DNA of 64,000 nt from Streptomyces sp. NBS 14/10 (GCF_002224125.1 NZ_NCSM01000022.1:186001-250000), one strand, 5' to 3'. Positions 9,814-19,370 are shown, counted from the first letter of the stretch. Made by a program: numbers and translations. Notes: generated from the sequence alone by a model not told the origin.

Positions 9814-11135
9814 GCCGCCGCCCGGCGCTCGGCCTCGATGCGGTCCAGGGACTTCCCGGCCGTGTCCGGCATGAAGAAGTAGCCGATGCCGCCGCTGAGG
9901 ATCAGGAACGCGGTCAGCAGGGCCGCGATGGTGGAGATCCCCGTGTCGGCGAGGTGGGGTACGAAGTAGCTCCAGATGCCGAGACAGGTGCGCGCCGCGC
10001 CGAAGGTGAAGCCCTGGGCGGTGCCGCGCAGCATGGTCGGGAAGAGCTCCTGGCTGAACGTCTTGTAGACCGCCTCACCGGCGATCGCGGCCCCCACGCC
10101 GAACAGGAAGGTGTTGAGGAGGATCGTCGGCACGGTGAAGGGGAACCACAGGAAAAGCGCGTAGGCGGCGATCTGCATCACGGCGCCCACGGCCCACAGC
10201 ATCCGGCGGGTGCGGTGGTCGCGGTCGGTCAGCGGCATGAACACCAGGACGGTGGCGGCGATGCCGACGCCGAACCCGGCGCAGGACAGCGCCACGCTCG
10301 TCCCCTGGCCGCCCGCGCCCAGGTTCTTGACCATGTACGGGGTGAACAGGCCCGCGGTGCCGGCGGCCAGGTTCCAGAAGAGGTAGAAGCTTCCGGTCCA
10401 CAGCAGCGCCTTCAGATGCGCCCCGCGGAACAGCTCCCGCACCCCGGCCGCCGCGGCGGCCGTCCCCTTGGCCGCGTCGCCGGCCTTGTCCGCCGCGGCC
10501 TTCCACACCGCCGATTCGGTCATCCCTCTGCGCAGCGCCCAGGTGATCAGCGCGACCACGAACAGATGGAGGAAGACGATGCGGATGCCCAGCAGATCCA
10601 GCGAGGAGAGCGCGAGCGCGAGCAGGAGCACGATCATCGGCCCGACGTTCCAGGCGACCTGGGTGAACCCGAGCAGCTTGCCCCGGGCCCTGGCCGGCGA
10701 GAACTCCCCCACCAGGGCCAGCGAGGTCGGCACGTCGGCGCCCACCGCCACGCCCACCACGAAGGTGCCGATGAACAGCATCGCCGGGTTGACGGCGAAC
10801 GCGATGCACAGGATCGCGGCCGCGTAGACCAGCAGATCCCACTGGTAGATCCGCTTACGGCCGAGCTTGTCGCCGAGCCGGCCACCGATGAAGGCCCCGA
10901 CGGCCGCGCCGATGGCGTTGGGCCCGATGGCCGCGAGCGCGCCGACGCCGGTGAGGCCGGAGTCGCTGAGGCCGAGTTCGTCCTGGAAGAGCGCCAGGCC
11001 CGCGCCCAGCGCCACGATCGACCCCGCGTCCAGATACGAGGCCATGCCGGCCAGGACCGACCACTTCCACTGCTGACGGCTGACGGTGCCCTCGGCCTCG
11101 GCCGAGGTTGCTTGGGTGGATTGATCCATGGTCAT
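9810..11135 (-). CDS. MFS sugar-type transporter
   Basis: Protein of 441 residues with about 12 membrane segments. The loop 2-3 signature GGRLGDKLGRKRIYQWD, the loop 4-5 SLALVGEFSPARARGKLLG segment and the C-terminal PDTAGKSLDRIEAE (equivalent of the sugar-porter PETKG motif) place it in the sugar/metabolite:H+ symporter group of the major facilitator superfamily. First gene of the operon with the two rhamnosidases, its stop overlapping the next start by 4 bp, so it probably imports rhamnose-containing oligosaccharides or glycosides that are then cut inside the cell. ATG at 11135 has GGGAG about 8 bases upstream; an ATG two codons later is possible. Confidence 0.9.
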   Translation of the reverse strand: MTMDQSTQATSAEAEGTVSRQQWKWSVLAGMASYLDAGSIVALGAGLALFQDELGLSDSGLTGVGALAAIGPNAIGAAVGAFIGGRLGDKLGRKRIYQWDLLVYAAAILCIAFAVNPAMLFIGTFVVGVAVGADVPTSLALVGEFSPARARGKLLGFTQVAWNVGPMIVLLLALALSSLDLLGIRIVFLHLFVVALITWALRRGMTESAVWKAAADKAGDAAKGTAAAAAGVRELFRGAHLKALLWTGSFYLFWNLAAGTAGLFTPYMVKNLGAGGQGTSVALSCAGFGVGIAATVLVFMPLTDRDHRTRRMLWAVGAVMQIAAYALFLWFPFTVPTILLNTFLFGVGAAIAGEAVYKTFSQELFPTMLRGTAQGFTFGAARTCLGIWSYFVPHLADTGISTIAALLTAFLILSGGIGYFFMPDTAGKSLDRIEAERRAAA

Positions 11136-11194
11136 CCGGTGGCTCCCGTCTTCTTTGACATGCTCCGGAGTCCCGACCCGGAGAATACGTGTGT

Positions 11195-11222
11195 AGAACG
11201 TTCTCCGAATTGAAACGACTCA
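11195..11222. promoter_or_regulatory. Palindromes upstream of the MFS-rhamnosidase operon
   Basis: AGAACGTTCT (11195-11204) is a perfect 10-bp palindrome, and TGAAACGACTCA (11211-11222) is an imperfect palindrome with the central CG usual for LacI-family operators. They lie 60-88 bp before the MFS start. The second shares GAAACG with a site by the lacI start (11334-11349), so one of these elements is probably bound by the divergent LacI protein. Confidence 0.45.
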
Positions 11223-11333
11223 AAGGTGAGGCGCGGACGGCATGGGGGTCAAGTCACGGGCAGGTAACGATGCGAAAAGCACTCCGGGCGGCCATCGGCG
11301 GAGCGTCCCCTTCGACGGCGTACAGTGGCGTTC

Positions 11334-11349
11334 TGTAGACCGTTTCACA
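11334..11349. promoter_or_regulatory. Putative LacI operator before the lacI-type gene
   Basis: TGTAGACCGTTTCACA is a partial palindrome centred on CG (11341-11342). Read on the minus strand it contains GAAACG like the element at 11211-11222 near the divergent operon. It sits 23 bp before the regulator start, a position that fits autorepression. Confidence 0.4.
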
Positions 11350-11371
11350 GGACACGGGAGGGAAAGACCCC

Positions 11372-12415
11372 ATGGCCCCCACGAGCGGCAAGCGCCGCGT
11401 GACGATCACGGATGTCGCGCTGCACGCCGGGGTCTCGACGTCAGCGGTGTCCAAGGTGCTGCGCAACGCCTACGGGGTGAGCCCCGAGATGCGCGAACGG
11501 GTGCGCGCGGCCATGGCCGAGCTCGACTACCGCCCGCATGCGGCCGCCCGCGGGATGCGCGGCCGTACGTACACGATCGGCGTGCTGCTGGACAACATCC
11601 GCAACGCGTTCTTCGCCGACATCCTCGAGGGCGTCAACACCGAACTGCGGGGCGGCGACTACCAGGTGCTGATCGGCGCGGCCGGCTTCGGCGAGGAGGA
11701 CCAGACCAGGCTGGCCCGGGCCCTGGTGGACCGCCAGATGGACGGGCTGATCCTCATCGGCCCCGGCTTTCCGCGCACCGAGGTGCTGCGGACGGCGGCC
11801 ACCGTGCCCACGGTGGTGATCGGCCACCACGACGTGGCGGAGGAACACGACTCGGTCGTCGACGCCGACGCCCTCGGCGCGGGCCTGGTGATCGACCACC
11901 TGGTCCGGCTGGGCCACCGCCGGATCGCCCTGACCTCCACCGCCGGCAACCGGGGCAGCGGCTGGTCGGGCACGCCCGAGCGGGTCCAGCGGCGCGGCTA
12001 TCACGAGGCGATGCGACGGCATGGGCTGCAGGACCTGGCGCGGGTCGCGATGACCGCGTTCTCCGAGGAGGGCGGCTACCGGGCCGGGATGGAGCTGCTG
12101 GCCTCGGCGGACCGGCCGACCGCGGTCTTCGGAGGGGCGGACGTGGCCGCCATGGGCGTCTTCCGCGCCGCGCGCGAGCTGGGGCTGCGGATCCCCGAGG
12201 ACTTCTCGCTGGCCGGCTACAACAACACCGCCGTCGCCGCGCTCGCCCCGGTCCGGCTCACCAGCGTCGACCAGGCGGGCGGCCTGATGGGCACGACGGC
12301 GGCCCGGCTGCTGCTGGAGCGCATCGAGGGCCGTACGCGGTCCGTGCTGATGACGGTGTCCCCGACCCTGGTCGTCCGCGGCACGACGGGTCCCCCGCCG
12401 GACACCGGCGCCTAG
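11372..12415 (+). CDS. LacI-family regulator of the rhamnosidase operon
   Basis: Protein of 347 residues. The N-terminal HTH reads VTITDVALHAGVSTSAVSKVL, the hinge helix DYRPHAAARGMRGRTYTIGV, and a periplasmic-binding-protein effector domain follows, with FGGADVAAMGVFRAARELGLRIPEDFSLAGYNN near residues 250-285. Full family length. GGGAGGGA precedes the ATG. It is divergent from the MFS-GH106-GH78 operon, which it most likely represses until a rhamnose-containing inducer is present. Followed by a strong hairpin that separates it from the convergent snapalysin gene. Confidence 0.93.
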   Translation: MAPTSGKRRVTITDVALHAGVSTSAVSKVLRNAYGVSPEMRERVRAAMAELDYRPHAAARGMRGRTYTIGVLLDNIRNAFFADILEGVNTELRGGDYQVLIGAAGFGEEDQTRLARALVDRQMDGLILIGPGFPRTEVLRTAATVPTVVIGHHDVAEEHDSVVDADALGAGLVIDHLVRLGHRRIALTSTAGNRGSGWSGTPERVQRRGYHEAMRRHGLQDLARVAMTAFSEEGGYRAGMELLASADRPTAVFGGADVAAMGVFRAARELGLRIPEDFSLAGYNNTAVAALAPVRLTSVDQAGGLMGTTAARLLLERIEGRTRSVLMTVSPTLVVRGTTGPPPDTGA

Positions 12416-12421
12416 GCAGCT

Positions 12422-12452
12422 CGCGGGCCGGGAGGAGTGCTCCCGGCCCGCG
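12422..12452. terminator. Bidirectional terminator hairpin
   Basis: A perfect 13-bp stem (12422-12434 with 12440-12452) closes a 5-base loop, between the ends of the convergent LacI and snapalysin genes, 7 bp from one stop and 7 from the other. No T tract, as is common in Streptomyces terminators. Confidence 0.8.
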
Positions 12453-12459
12453 TGGTGGG

Positions 12460-13026
12460 TCAGTCCACGAACAGCAGGTCGCGCGTGGCCGCCGCGGAGG
12501 CGAGCGCGCCGGCGAAGTTGTCCTCGACCTCCCCCTTCTCGGCCGCGTTCGGGTTGGGGTTGGTGCACGAGGTACCGGCCGTGGAGCCGGACATCAGGCT
12601 CGAGCAGGGGCCGGGCTTCATGTCCGGCAGGCCCAGGATGTGGCCGAGCTCGTGGGACGAGATCCGCACGGTGTTGTAGCCCTCGTCGACGGCCTGCCGA
12701 CCGAAGTAGATCGTGCCGCTGCCCAGGCTGGTCGTGGCGGTACGCGGCCAGCCGTTGTCCGCGATGATGCGGATGTTGGCCCGCTGCCCCGAGGCGACCG
12801 GCTTGAGCTCCACGTTCGCCACGCTGTCGTTCCAGATCGCGGCGCCCTTGGTGACGGCGTCCTTGAACTCCGCGGCCTGGGACGAGTCGTACGTCAGCAC
12901 CCTCGCGGCAATGACCTGCTGCTGCGCCGACCCGGACGCGGGCGCCGCCACCGCCTGGCCGCCCGCCAGGGCGAGCACCGCCACCGCGACGGCGGGTAAT
13001 GCGCGCAGGGCTTTGCTGGATCTCAC
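12460..13026 (-). CDS. Snapalysin-family secreted zinc metalloprotease (M7)
   Basis: Protein of 188 residues beginning with a Sec signal peptide (MRSSKALRALPAVAVAVLAL, cleavage near AVAAPA). The zinc site is SSHELGHILGLPD, the HExxHxxGxxD motif of snapalysin, with the short size (about 150-160 residues mature) and two C-terminal cysteine positions usual in this Streptomyces-specific family. It is a secreted neutral protease active on milk-type proteins. GTG start with GAGGAGG six bases upstream. In other Streptomyces a LysR activator gene is often divergent from snpA; here RecQ lies upstream instead, so regulation is probably separate. Confidence 0.92.
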   Translation of the reverse strand: MRSSKALRALPAVAVAVLALAGGQAVAAPASGSAQQQVIAARVLTYDSSQAAEFKDAVTKGAAIWNDSVANVELKPVASGQRANIRIIADNGWPRTATTSLGSGTIYFGRQAVDEGYNTVRISSHELGHILGLPDMKPGPCSSLMSGSTAGTSCTNPNPNAAEKGEVEDNFAGALASAAATRDLLFVD

Positions 13027-13211
13027 GATCGGCCTCCTCGTGGGGGTAAGGGCTGTATCGATATGCGGCTTCGCCGCGCGGTCGTTGACGCGGGCATGAC
13101 GATACCGCCTGCCTCACGGCCACACTGCCCACTCACAGCCATCCCCAACCGATGCGCCCCGGCGGTCGTCATGCGACGCGATCCACCCTTTCGGCCCACT
13201 AGACTCGCCGG

Positions 13212-15152
13212 GTGCCTCTCCCCGAGATCGATCCCCTCACGAACGGTGACATCAGCGACTCGCCTCCCAGCAGCCCGGACACCATAGAACCTGACACCGG
13301 AGATCCGGACCCGGGCGATACGAGCGACGCGCTGCGCGTCCTGCGCCGGGTCTTCGGCTACGACGCGTTCCGGGGCGATCAGCAAGAGATCATCGACCAT
13401 GTCGTGGCCGGGGGCGACGCCCTGGTTCTGATGCCGACCGGCGGCGGCAAGTCGCTGTGCTACCAGATCCCCGCGCTGGTCCGCCGCGGCGTCGGCGTCG
13501 TCGTCTCGCCGCTCATCGCGCTGATGCAGGACCAGGTCGACGCGTTGCGGGCGCTCGGCGTACGGGCCGGGTTCCTCAACTCCACCCAGGACCTGGACGA
13601 GCGGCGGCTGGTCGAGGCGGAATTCCTCGCTGGCGAGCTCGACCTGCTGTACCTCGCGCCGGAGCGGCTGCGGGTGGAGTCGACGCTCTCGCTGCTGGGC
13701 CGGGGCTCGATCTCGCTGTTCGCCATCGACGAGGCGCACTGTGTGGCCCAGTGGGGGCACGACTTCCGCCCCGACTATCTGGCCCTGTCCGAGCTGCACG
13801 AGCGCTGGCCCGATGTGCCCCGTATCGCGCTGACCGCGACCGCCACCGAGGCCACCCACACCGAGATCGCCTCGCGGCTCAAGCTGCAGGACGCCCGCCA
13901 CTTCGTGGCGAGCTTCGACCGGCCGAACATCCAGTACCGCATCGCGCCCAAGAACGACCCCAAGCGGCAGCTGCTGGAGCTGCTGCGCACCGAGCACCAG
14001 GGGGACGCGGGCATCGTCTACTGCCTGTCGCGTGCCTCGGTCGAGAAGACCGCCGAGTTCCTGGTGAAGAACGGGATCGAGGCGCTGCCGTACCACGCGG
14101 GTCTTGACGCCCGGACCCGGGCCGAGAACCAGGCGCGGTTCCTCCGGGAGGACGGGCTGGTCGTGGTCGCCACGATCGCGTTCGGCATGGGCATCGACAA
14201 GCCCGACGTACGGTTCGTCGCCCATCTCGATCTGCCCAAGTCGGTCGAGGGCTACTACCAGGAGACGGGCCGGGCCGGGCGGGACGGGCTGCCCTCCACC
14301 GCCTGGCTGGCGTACGGCCTCCAGGACGTCGTCCAGCAGCGCAAGATGATCGACGGCTCGGAGGGCGACGCGGCCCACCGCCGCCGCCTCGGCAGCCACC
14401 TCGACGCGATGCTGGCGCTCTGCGAGACGGTCGAGTGCCGCCGGGTGGGGCTGCTGGCCTACTTCGGTCAGCGGAGCACCGCATGCGGCAACTGCGATAC
14501 GTGTCTGACGCCCGCGGAGTCCTGGGACGGCACCGTCCCGGCGCAGAAGCTGCTGTCGACCGTCGTACGGCTCAAGCGGGAGCGGAACCAGAAGTTCGGC
14601 GCCGGTCAGGTGATCGACATCCTGCTCGGCAAGAAGACCGCCAAGGTGATCCAGTTCGACCATGACGCGCTGTCCGTGTTCGGGATCGGCACGGAGCTGC
14701 GCGAGGCCGAATGGCGGGGCGTGGTGCGGCAGTTGCTCGCCCAGGGGCTGATCGCCGTGGAGGGGGACTACGGCACGCTGGTGCTCTCCGAGAGCAGCGG
14801 CGAGGTGCTGGGCGGGCAGCGCCAGGTGATGCTGCGGCGCGAACCGGAGCGGGCGCCACGGGCCGCGAAGTCCTCGTCGTCGTCCGCCAAGTCCGGCCGT
14901 GCCGCCGCCCCGGTGGACCTGCCGCCGGAGGCGGTGCCGCTGTTCGAGCGGCTGCGCGCCTGGCGCGGGGCCACCGCCAAGGAGCAGGGCGTCCCGGCGT
15001 ATGTGATCTTCCATGACGCCACGCTGCGCCAGATCGCGACGCTGTCGCCCGGCACCCTGGCGGAGCTCGGCGCGGTCAGCGGCGTGGGCGAGAACAAGCT
15101 GGCCAAGTACGGGGAGCAGATCCTGGAAACGGTCGCGGCCGCGGAGGAGTGA
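13212..15152 (+). CDS. recQ: ATP-dependent DNA helicase RecQ
   Basis: Protein of 646 residues with the full RecQ layout: an N-terminal tail of about 35 residues, superfamily 2 helicase core with motif [16 protein letters not shown], motif [20 protein letters not shown], and motif [17 protein letters not shown]; then an RQC zinc site with CGNCDTC; then a winged helix; and a C-terminal HRDC domain from about residue 570 ([31 protein letters not shown]). It unwinds 3'-5' and acts in recombination and replication repair. GTG start. Followed by a strong hairpin shared with the convergent htpG gene. Confidence 0.95.
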   Translation: MPLPEIDPLTNGDISDSPPSSPDTIEPDTGDPDPGDTSDALRVLRRVFGYDAFRGDQQEIIDHVVAGGDALVLMPTGGGKSLCYQIPALVRRGVGVVVSPLIALMQDQVDALRALGVRAGFLNSTQDLDERRLVEAEFLAGELDLLYLAPERLRVESTLSLLGRGSISLFAIDEAHCVAQWGHDFRPDYLALSELHERWPDVPRIALTATATEATHTEIASRLKLQDARHFVASFDRPNIQYRIAPKNDPKRQLLELLRTEHQGDAGIVYCLSRASVEKTAEFLVKNGIEALPYHAGLDARTRAENQARFLREDGLVVVATIAFGMGIDKPDVRFVAHLDLPKSVEGYYQETGRAGRDGLPSTAWLAYGLQDVVQQRKMIDGSEGDAAHRRRLGSHLDAMLALCETVECRRVGLLAYFGQRSTACGNCDTCLTPAESWDGTVPAQKLLSTVVRLKRERNQKFGAGQVIDILLGKKTAKVIQFDHDALSVFGIGTELREAEWRGVVRQLLAQGLIAVEGDYGTLVLSESSGEVLGGQRQVMLRREPERAPRAAKSSSSSAKSGRAAAPVDLPPEAVPLFERLRAWRGATAKEQGVPAYVIFHDATLRQIATLSPGTLAELGAVSGVGENKLAKYGEQILETVAAAEE

Positions 15153-15154
15153 CG

Positions 15155-15195
15155 CGTACGGGGGGAGGGCCGGCGGCCGGACCTCCCCCCGTACG
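15155..15195. terminator. Bidirectional terminator hairpin, recQ/htpG
   Basis: A 14-bp perfect stem (15155-15168 with 15182-15195) built from CGTACGGGGGGAGG lies in the 52-bp gap between the two convergent genes; pairing continues outside it with one bulged base. Confidence 0.8.
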
Positions 15196-15204
15196 GCGTC
15201 CGCG

Positions 15205-17172
15205 CTACAGCGTGCGCTGCAGCCGGTCGGACATCAGCTTGATGAAGCGCGCCGGGTCGCCGAGTTCGCCGCCTTCGGCGAGCAGCGCCATACCGTGGAT
15301 GAGCTCGGCCATCTCCGCAAGACCGTCCGCGCTCCCGTCCGCGCCGTGGGCCTCGCGCAGGCCGGTCACCAGCGGGTGGGTGGGGTTGAGCTCGAGGATG
15401 CGCTTGATCTGGGGCATGTCCTGGCCCATGGCGCGGAACATGTTCTCCAGCGCCGGGGTGACGTCGTGGGTGTCACCCACGATGCACGCGGGCGAGGTGG
15501 TGAGGCGGGAGGACAGCCGCACCTCCTTGACCTGCTCGCTCAGGGTCGTCGTCATCCAGGACAGCAGCTCGGCGAAGTCCTTCTGCTGCTGCTCGCGCTC
15601 GGCCTCGCCCTCCTTCTTCTCCTCCTCGGTGTCGAGGTCGACGTCGCCCTTGGCGATCGACTGGAACTGCTTGCCGTCGAACTCCGGCACCGACCCGACC
15701 CACATCTCGTCGATCGGATCGGTCAGCAGCAGCACCTCGTAGCCCTTGGCCTGGAATGCCTCCATATGGGGCGAGCTCTCGATGATCGAGCGCGAGTCGC
15801 CCGTCACGTAGTAGATGTGCTGCTGCCCGTCCTTCATACGGTCCATGTACTGCCGCAGGGTGGTGGGCTGCTCCGCGTCATGGGTCGAGGCGAACGAGGA
15901 GATCTCCAGGATCGCGTCGCGGTTCTCGAAGTCGTCGAGCAGGCCCTCCTTGACGGCGCGGCCGAACTCCCGCCAGAACGTCGCGTAGCCCTCGGCGTTG
16001 GCGGACATCATGTCCTTGACCGTCGACAGCACCTTCTTGACCAGGCGCCGGCGCATCAGCTGGATCTGGCGGTCCTGCTGAAGGGTCTCGCGGGACACGT
16101 TCAGCGACAGGTCCTGCGCGTCGACGACACCCTTGACGAAGCGCAGATACTCCGGCATGAGCTCTTCGCAGTCGTCCATGATGAACACGCGCTTGACGTA
16201 GAGCTGCACACCGCGCTTGCGCTCCCGCATGAACAGGTCCAGCGGGGCCTGGGACGGGATGAACAGCAGCGCCTGGTACTCGAAGGTCCCCTCCGCCTGC
16301 ATGCGGATGGTCTCGAGCGGGTTGGTCCAGTCGTGGCTGATGTGCTTGTAGAACTCGTGGTACTCGTCGTCGGTGACCTCGTCCCGGGAGCGCGCCCACA
16401 GCGCCTTCATCGAGTTGAGCGTCTCGACCGCGGGCTCCGCCGGAGTCTCGGCCTCGCCGTCTTCGTCCTTCTCTGTGTCCGTATCCGCCGCCGTGGCCGT
16501 CGACTCGGCGGTCATGCGGATGGGCCAGGTGATGAAGTCGGAGTATCGCTTGACGATCTCCTTGAGCTTGTACGGGGAGGCGTAGTCGTAGAGGTGGTCC
16601 TCGGTGTCCTCCGGCTTCAGCCGCAGGGTGACGGAGGTGCCCTGGGGCGCCTCGTCGACCGCCTCGATGGTGTACGTGCCCTCGCCCGTGGACTCCCAGC
16701 GGGTGCCCTGGCTCTCGGTCGCGTGCCGGGTCACCAGCGTGACCTGGTCGGCCACCATGAAGCCGGAGTAGAAGCCGACGCCGAACTGCCCGATGAGGTC
16801 CTGCGAGGCCGCGGCGTCCTTCGACTCCTCCTTCGAGTCCTTCAGCTCGCGAAGGAACTCGGCGGTGCCGGACTTGGCTATGGTGCCGATGAGTTGCACC
16901 ACATCGTCGTGCGACATGCCGATGCCGTTGTCGCGCACGGTCAGCGTGCGGCGCTCCTGGTCCACCTCGAGCTCGATGTGGAGATCGGACGTGTCCGCGT
17001 GCAGGTCGGTGCCACGGAGCGATTCCAGCCGCAGTTTGTCCAAGGCGTCGGACGCGTTGGAGATGAGCTCCCGCAGGAAGACGTCCTTGTTGGAGTAGAT
17101 GGAGTGGATCATCAACTGCAGGAGCTGGCGCGCCTCGACCTGAAACTCGAACGTTTCGGCCTTCGTGTTCAC
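15205..17172 (-). CDS. htpG: Molecular chaperone HtpG (Hsp90)
   Basis: Protein of 655 residues. The N-terminal GHKL ATPase carries ELISNASDALDKLRLES, DNGIGMSHDDVV and GQFGVGFYSGFMVAD; the middle domain has the catalytic-loop region (NVSRETLQQDRQIQLMRRR); the C-terminal dimerisation domain ends at RTL. Full length for bacterial Hsp90, with an acidic insertion of about 25 residues (EKDEDGEAETPAEPA) after the ATPase domain. I chose the GTG at 17172 because AAAGGAAG lies at good spacing; an in-frame ATG eight codons upstream is less likely. It is a cytoplasmic ATP-dependent chaperone. I see no HAIR or CIRCE element upstream; a CTGACGTCAG palindrome lies about 40 bp before the start. Confidence 0.96.
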   Translation of the reverse strand: MNTKAETFEFQVEARQLLQLMIHSIYSNKDVFLRELISNASDALDKLRLESLRGTDLHADTSDLHIELEVDQERRTLTVRDNGIGMSHDDVVQLIGTIAKSGTAEFLRELKDSKEESKDAAASQDLIGQFGVGFYSGFMVADQVTLVTRHATESQGTRWESTGEGTYTIEAVDEAPQGTSVTLRLKPEDTEDHLYDYASPYKLKEIVKRYSDFITWPIRMTAESTATAADTDTEKDEDGEAETPAEPAVETLNSMKALWARSRDEVTDDEYHEFYKHISHDWTNPLETIRMQAEGTFEYQALLFIPSQAPLDLFMRERKRGVQLYVKRVFIMDDCEELMPEYLRFVKGVVDAQDLSLNVSRETLQQDRQIQLMRRRLVKKVLSTVKDMMSANAEGYATFWREFGRAVKEGLLDDFENRDAILEISSFASTHDAEQPTTLRQYMDRMKDGQQHIYYVTGDSRSIIESSPHMEAFQAKGYEVLLLTDPIDEMWVGSVPEFDGKQFQSIAKGDVDLDTEEEKKEGEAEREQQQKDFAELLSWMTTTLSEQVKEVRLSSRLTTSPACIVGDTHDVTPALENMFRAMGQDMPQIKRILELNPTHPLVTGLREAHGADGSADGLAEMAELIHGMALLAEGGELGDPARFIKLMSDRLQRTL

Positions 17173-17209
17173 ATGCTTCCTTTCACGAGCGAGCACTTGT
17201 AGCGAGTAC

Positions 17210-17219
17210 CTGACGTCAG
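17210..17219. promoter_or_regulatory. CTGACGTCAG palindrome upstream of htpG
   Basis: A perfect 10-bp palindrome in the gap between htpG and the divergent Lrp-type gene. It could be an operator for either gene. The Lrp protein next door is a candidate binder, but no second copy was noticed. Confidence 0.3.
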
Positions 17220-17282
17220 CTTAGAGGCGAAGGCCCCCCTCAGAGGGCTCGAATGGGGTGCAAACTGGCATGCTGACGGCCG

Positions 17283-18269
17283 ATGAACACGGATACCGTC
17301 ACCCTCGACGACATCGACCGGGGCCTGGTCCACGCCCTCCAGATCGACGGCCGGGCGCCGCTGCGCACACTCGGCGAAGCCCTCGGCGTCTCCGAGAACA
17401 CCGTCGCCCGCCGCTACCGCCGGCTACGCTCCGCCGGGGTGCTGCGCGTGGTGGGCGCCCTCAACGGCGGCCGGCTCGGCTACAACGCCTGGACCATCCG
17501 TCTGCGGTGCACCCCGGACGCGGCGGGCGCCATCGCCCGGGCGCTGGCCGCCCGCCCCGACACCTCGTATGTCCATCTGCTCTCGGGCGGCACCGAGATC
17601 TCGTGCAGCGCGCAGACCCGCTCCAGCGACGAGAGCGACGCGCTGCTGCTGCACCGGCTCCCCCGTACCGGCCGGATCACCGCCATCTCCGCCCATCTGC
17701 TGCTCGGCCACTCCGCCCTGCCCGACAGCTGGGCGGGGCCCGCCCGGCTGACCCCGGAACAGACCGCGCTGCTCAGCCCGCGACCTGTCGATAACGCCGC
17801 AGCTGACGCCGACGGCGAGGTCACCCTGGACGACGGGGACCAACCGCTGTTCGATGTGCTGTCCCGGGACGGCCGGGCGAGCTATGCCGAACTGGCGTCC
17901 GCCACCGGCTGGTCCGACTCCACGGTGCGCCGCCGGCTGACCGCGCTGCGCCGCGCCGGGGTGCTCGCCTTCCTGGTCGACATACCGCCCGCCGCGCTCG
18001 GCTTCCGTGCCGAGGCGCGGCTGTGGATGTCGGTGCGCCCGTCGCGGCTGGCCGAGGTGGCGTCGGCGCTGGCCGAACACCCCGAGGTGTCGCTGGTGGC
18101 CATGACCACCGGCCCGACCAATCTCCTCGGCGCCGTCAACTGCCGGGACGCCCAGCATCTCGCGCGCTATCTCACCGAGCGGATCGCCTCGCTGGACGCG
18201 ATCCGCTCCCTGGAGACGGCCCCGGTCATCCGCACCGTCAAGCGCGCCGGGGCGCTGCTGCCCATCTGA
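17283..18269 (+). CDS. Lrp/AsnC-family regulator with tandem units
   Basis: Protein of 328 residues, twice the usual family length. Two Lrp units are visible: HTH1 LDDIDRGLVHALQIDGRAPL plus VSENTVARRYRRLRSAGVLR (residues about 9-60), with a first ligand-like domain, and HTH2 QPLFDVLSRDGRASYAELAS plus WSDSTVRRRLTALRRAGVL (about 183-235), with a second RAM-like domain (RLAEVASALAEHPEVSLVAMTTGPTNLLGAV). Such doubled proteins are common in actinomycetes and may bind DNA as a pseudo-dimer. The effector is unknown. Divergent from htpG. The ATG has only a weak ribosome site. Confidence 0.9.
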   Translation: MNTDTVTLDDIDRGLVHALQIDGRAPLRTLGEALGVSENTVARRYRRLRSAGVLRVVGALNGGRLGYNAWTIRLRCTPDAAGAIARALAARPDTSYVHLLSGGTEISCSAQTRSSDESDALLLHRLPRTGRITAISAHLLLGHSALPDSWAGPARLTPEQTALLSPRPVDNAAADADGEVTLDDGDQPLFDVLSRDGRASYAELASATGWSDSTVRRRLTALRRAGVLAFLVDIPPAALGFRAEARLWMSVRPSRLAEVASALAEHPEVSLVAMTTGPTNLLGAVNCRDAQHLARYLTERIASLDAIRSLETAPVIRTVKRAGALLPI

Positions 18270-18367
18270 CCGGGCCATACAGCTGTCCGCCCGTGCTCCC
18301 CGCCCCCTTGTCAGGGGCTGTCGCGCGATGGTTTCCTTCGCAACGGCATGAAGGGAGCTGCCTGTCC

Positions 18368-19336
18368 ATGGCCCTGTTCGACCTTCCGCTCGACCAGTTG
18401 CGCGACTACCGGCCGCGCGTCCCCGAGCCCGAGGACTTCGACCGGTTCTGGGAGAAGACCCTCGCCGAGGCCCGTGAGCACGATCTGAACGCCACCTTCG
18501 AGCCCGTCGCCACGGCGCTCACCGGTGTGGCGGTGTACGACGTCACCTTCGCGGGGTTCGGCGGCCACCCGGTCAAGGGCTGGTTTCTGCATCCGGCCGG
18601 GGCCCGGGAGCCGCTGCCGGTCGTGGTCGAGTACATCGGCTACGGAGGCGGACGCGGGCTCGCGCACACCCATCTGCTGTGGCCGGCCGCGGGCTTCGCC
18701 CACCTGGTGATGGACACCCGCGGCCAGGGCAGCGGCTGGGCCAGCGGCGACACCCCGGATCCGGTCGGCTCCGGGCCCGCGTTCCCGGGGTTCATGACCC
18801 GGGGGATCGAGAACCCCGAGGACTACTACTACCGGCGGGTCTTCACCGACGCCGTACGCGCGGTGGAGGCGGCCCGCTCCCATCCGCTGGCCGACCCGGC
18901 CCGTACCGCGGTCACCGGCTCCAGCCAGGGCGGGGGCATCACGGTCGCCGTGGGCGGTCTGGTGCCCGACCTGGTCGCGATCGCCCCCGATGTGCCCTTC
19001 CTGTGCCACTTCCGGCGGGCGGCGACGCTGACCGACCGCGATCCGTACCGCGAGATCGGCAACTACCTCAGGACCCACCGCGGCCGGGACGAGCAGATCT
19101 TCCGTACGCTCTCGTACTTCGACGGGGTCCACTTCGCCGCCCGGGGGCGGGCGCCGGCGCTCTTCTCGACCGCGCTGGAGGACCAGACCTGTCCTCCGTC
19201 CACCGTGTTCGCCGCGTACAACGCCTATGCGGTCGAGGACAAGCACATTGAGGTGTACTCGTTCAACGGCCATGAGGGCGGCGGACCCGTCCATCAGGAG
19301 GTCCAGCTGGACTGGCTGCCCCCAAGGCTGCGGTAG
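18368..19336 (+). CDS. Acetyl xylan esterase / cephalosporin C deacetylase family
   Basis: Protein of 322 residues starting MALFDLPLDQLRDYRP, which matches the AXE1 (CE7) family start. Nucleophile segment TGSSQGGG near residue 185, MDTRGQGSGWASGDTPDP upstream of it, catalytic Asp in EDQTCPPST and His in GHEGGG near the C-terminus. CE7 enzymes are cytoplasmic hexamers that deacetylate short xylo-oligosaccharides and cephalosporins. The frame is open further upstream, to 18023 inside the previous gene, but the family start and AGGGAGC nine bases upstream of this ATG decide it. Could serve hemicellulose use, though no xylanase is adjacent. Confidence 0.93.
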   Translation: MALFDLPLDQLRDYRPRVPEPEDFDRFWEKTLAEAREHDLNATFEPVATALTGVAVYDVTFAGFGGHPVKGWFLHPAGAREPLPVVVEYIGYGGGRGLAHTHLLWPAAGFAHLVMDTRGQGSGWASGDTPDPVGSGPAFPGFMTRGIENPEDYYYRRVFTDAVRAVEAARSHPLADPARTAVTGSSQGGGITVAVGGLVPDLVAIAPDVPFLCHFRRAATLTDRDPYREIGNYLRTHRGRDEQIFRTLSYFDGVHFAARGRAPALFSTALEDQTCPPSTVFAAYNAYAVEDKHIEVYSFNGHEGGGPVHQEVQLDWLPPRLR

Positions 19337-19370
19337 CCCCCCAGCCACCGAACCCTCAAGCGCACCGACA

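Noticed and set aside
11195..11204. AGAACGTTCT as a LexA (SOS) box
   Set aside because: Actinobacterial SOS boxes need a 4-base spacer between GAAC and GTTC; here there is none. A LacI-type operator fits better.
18023..18367. Upstream extension of the acetyl xylan esterase frame
   Set aside because: The extra residues overlap the Lrp gene end and are Arg/Gly-rich; family members begin at the MALFDLPLDQL start.
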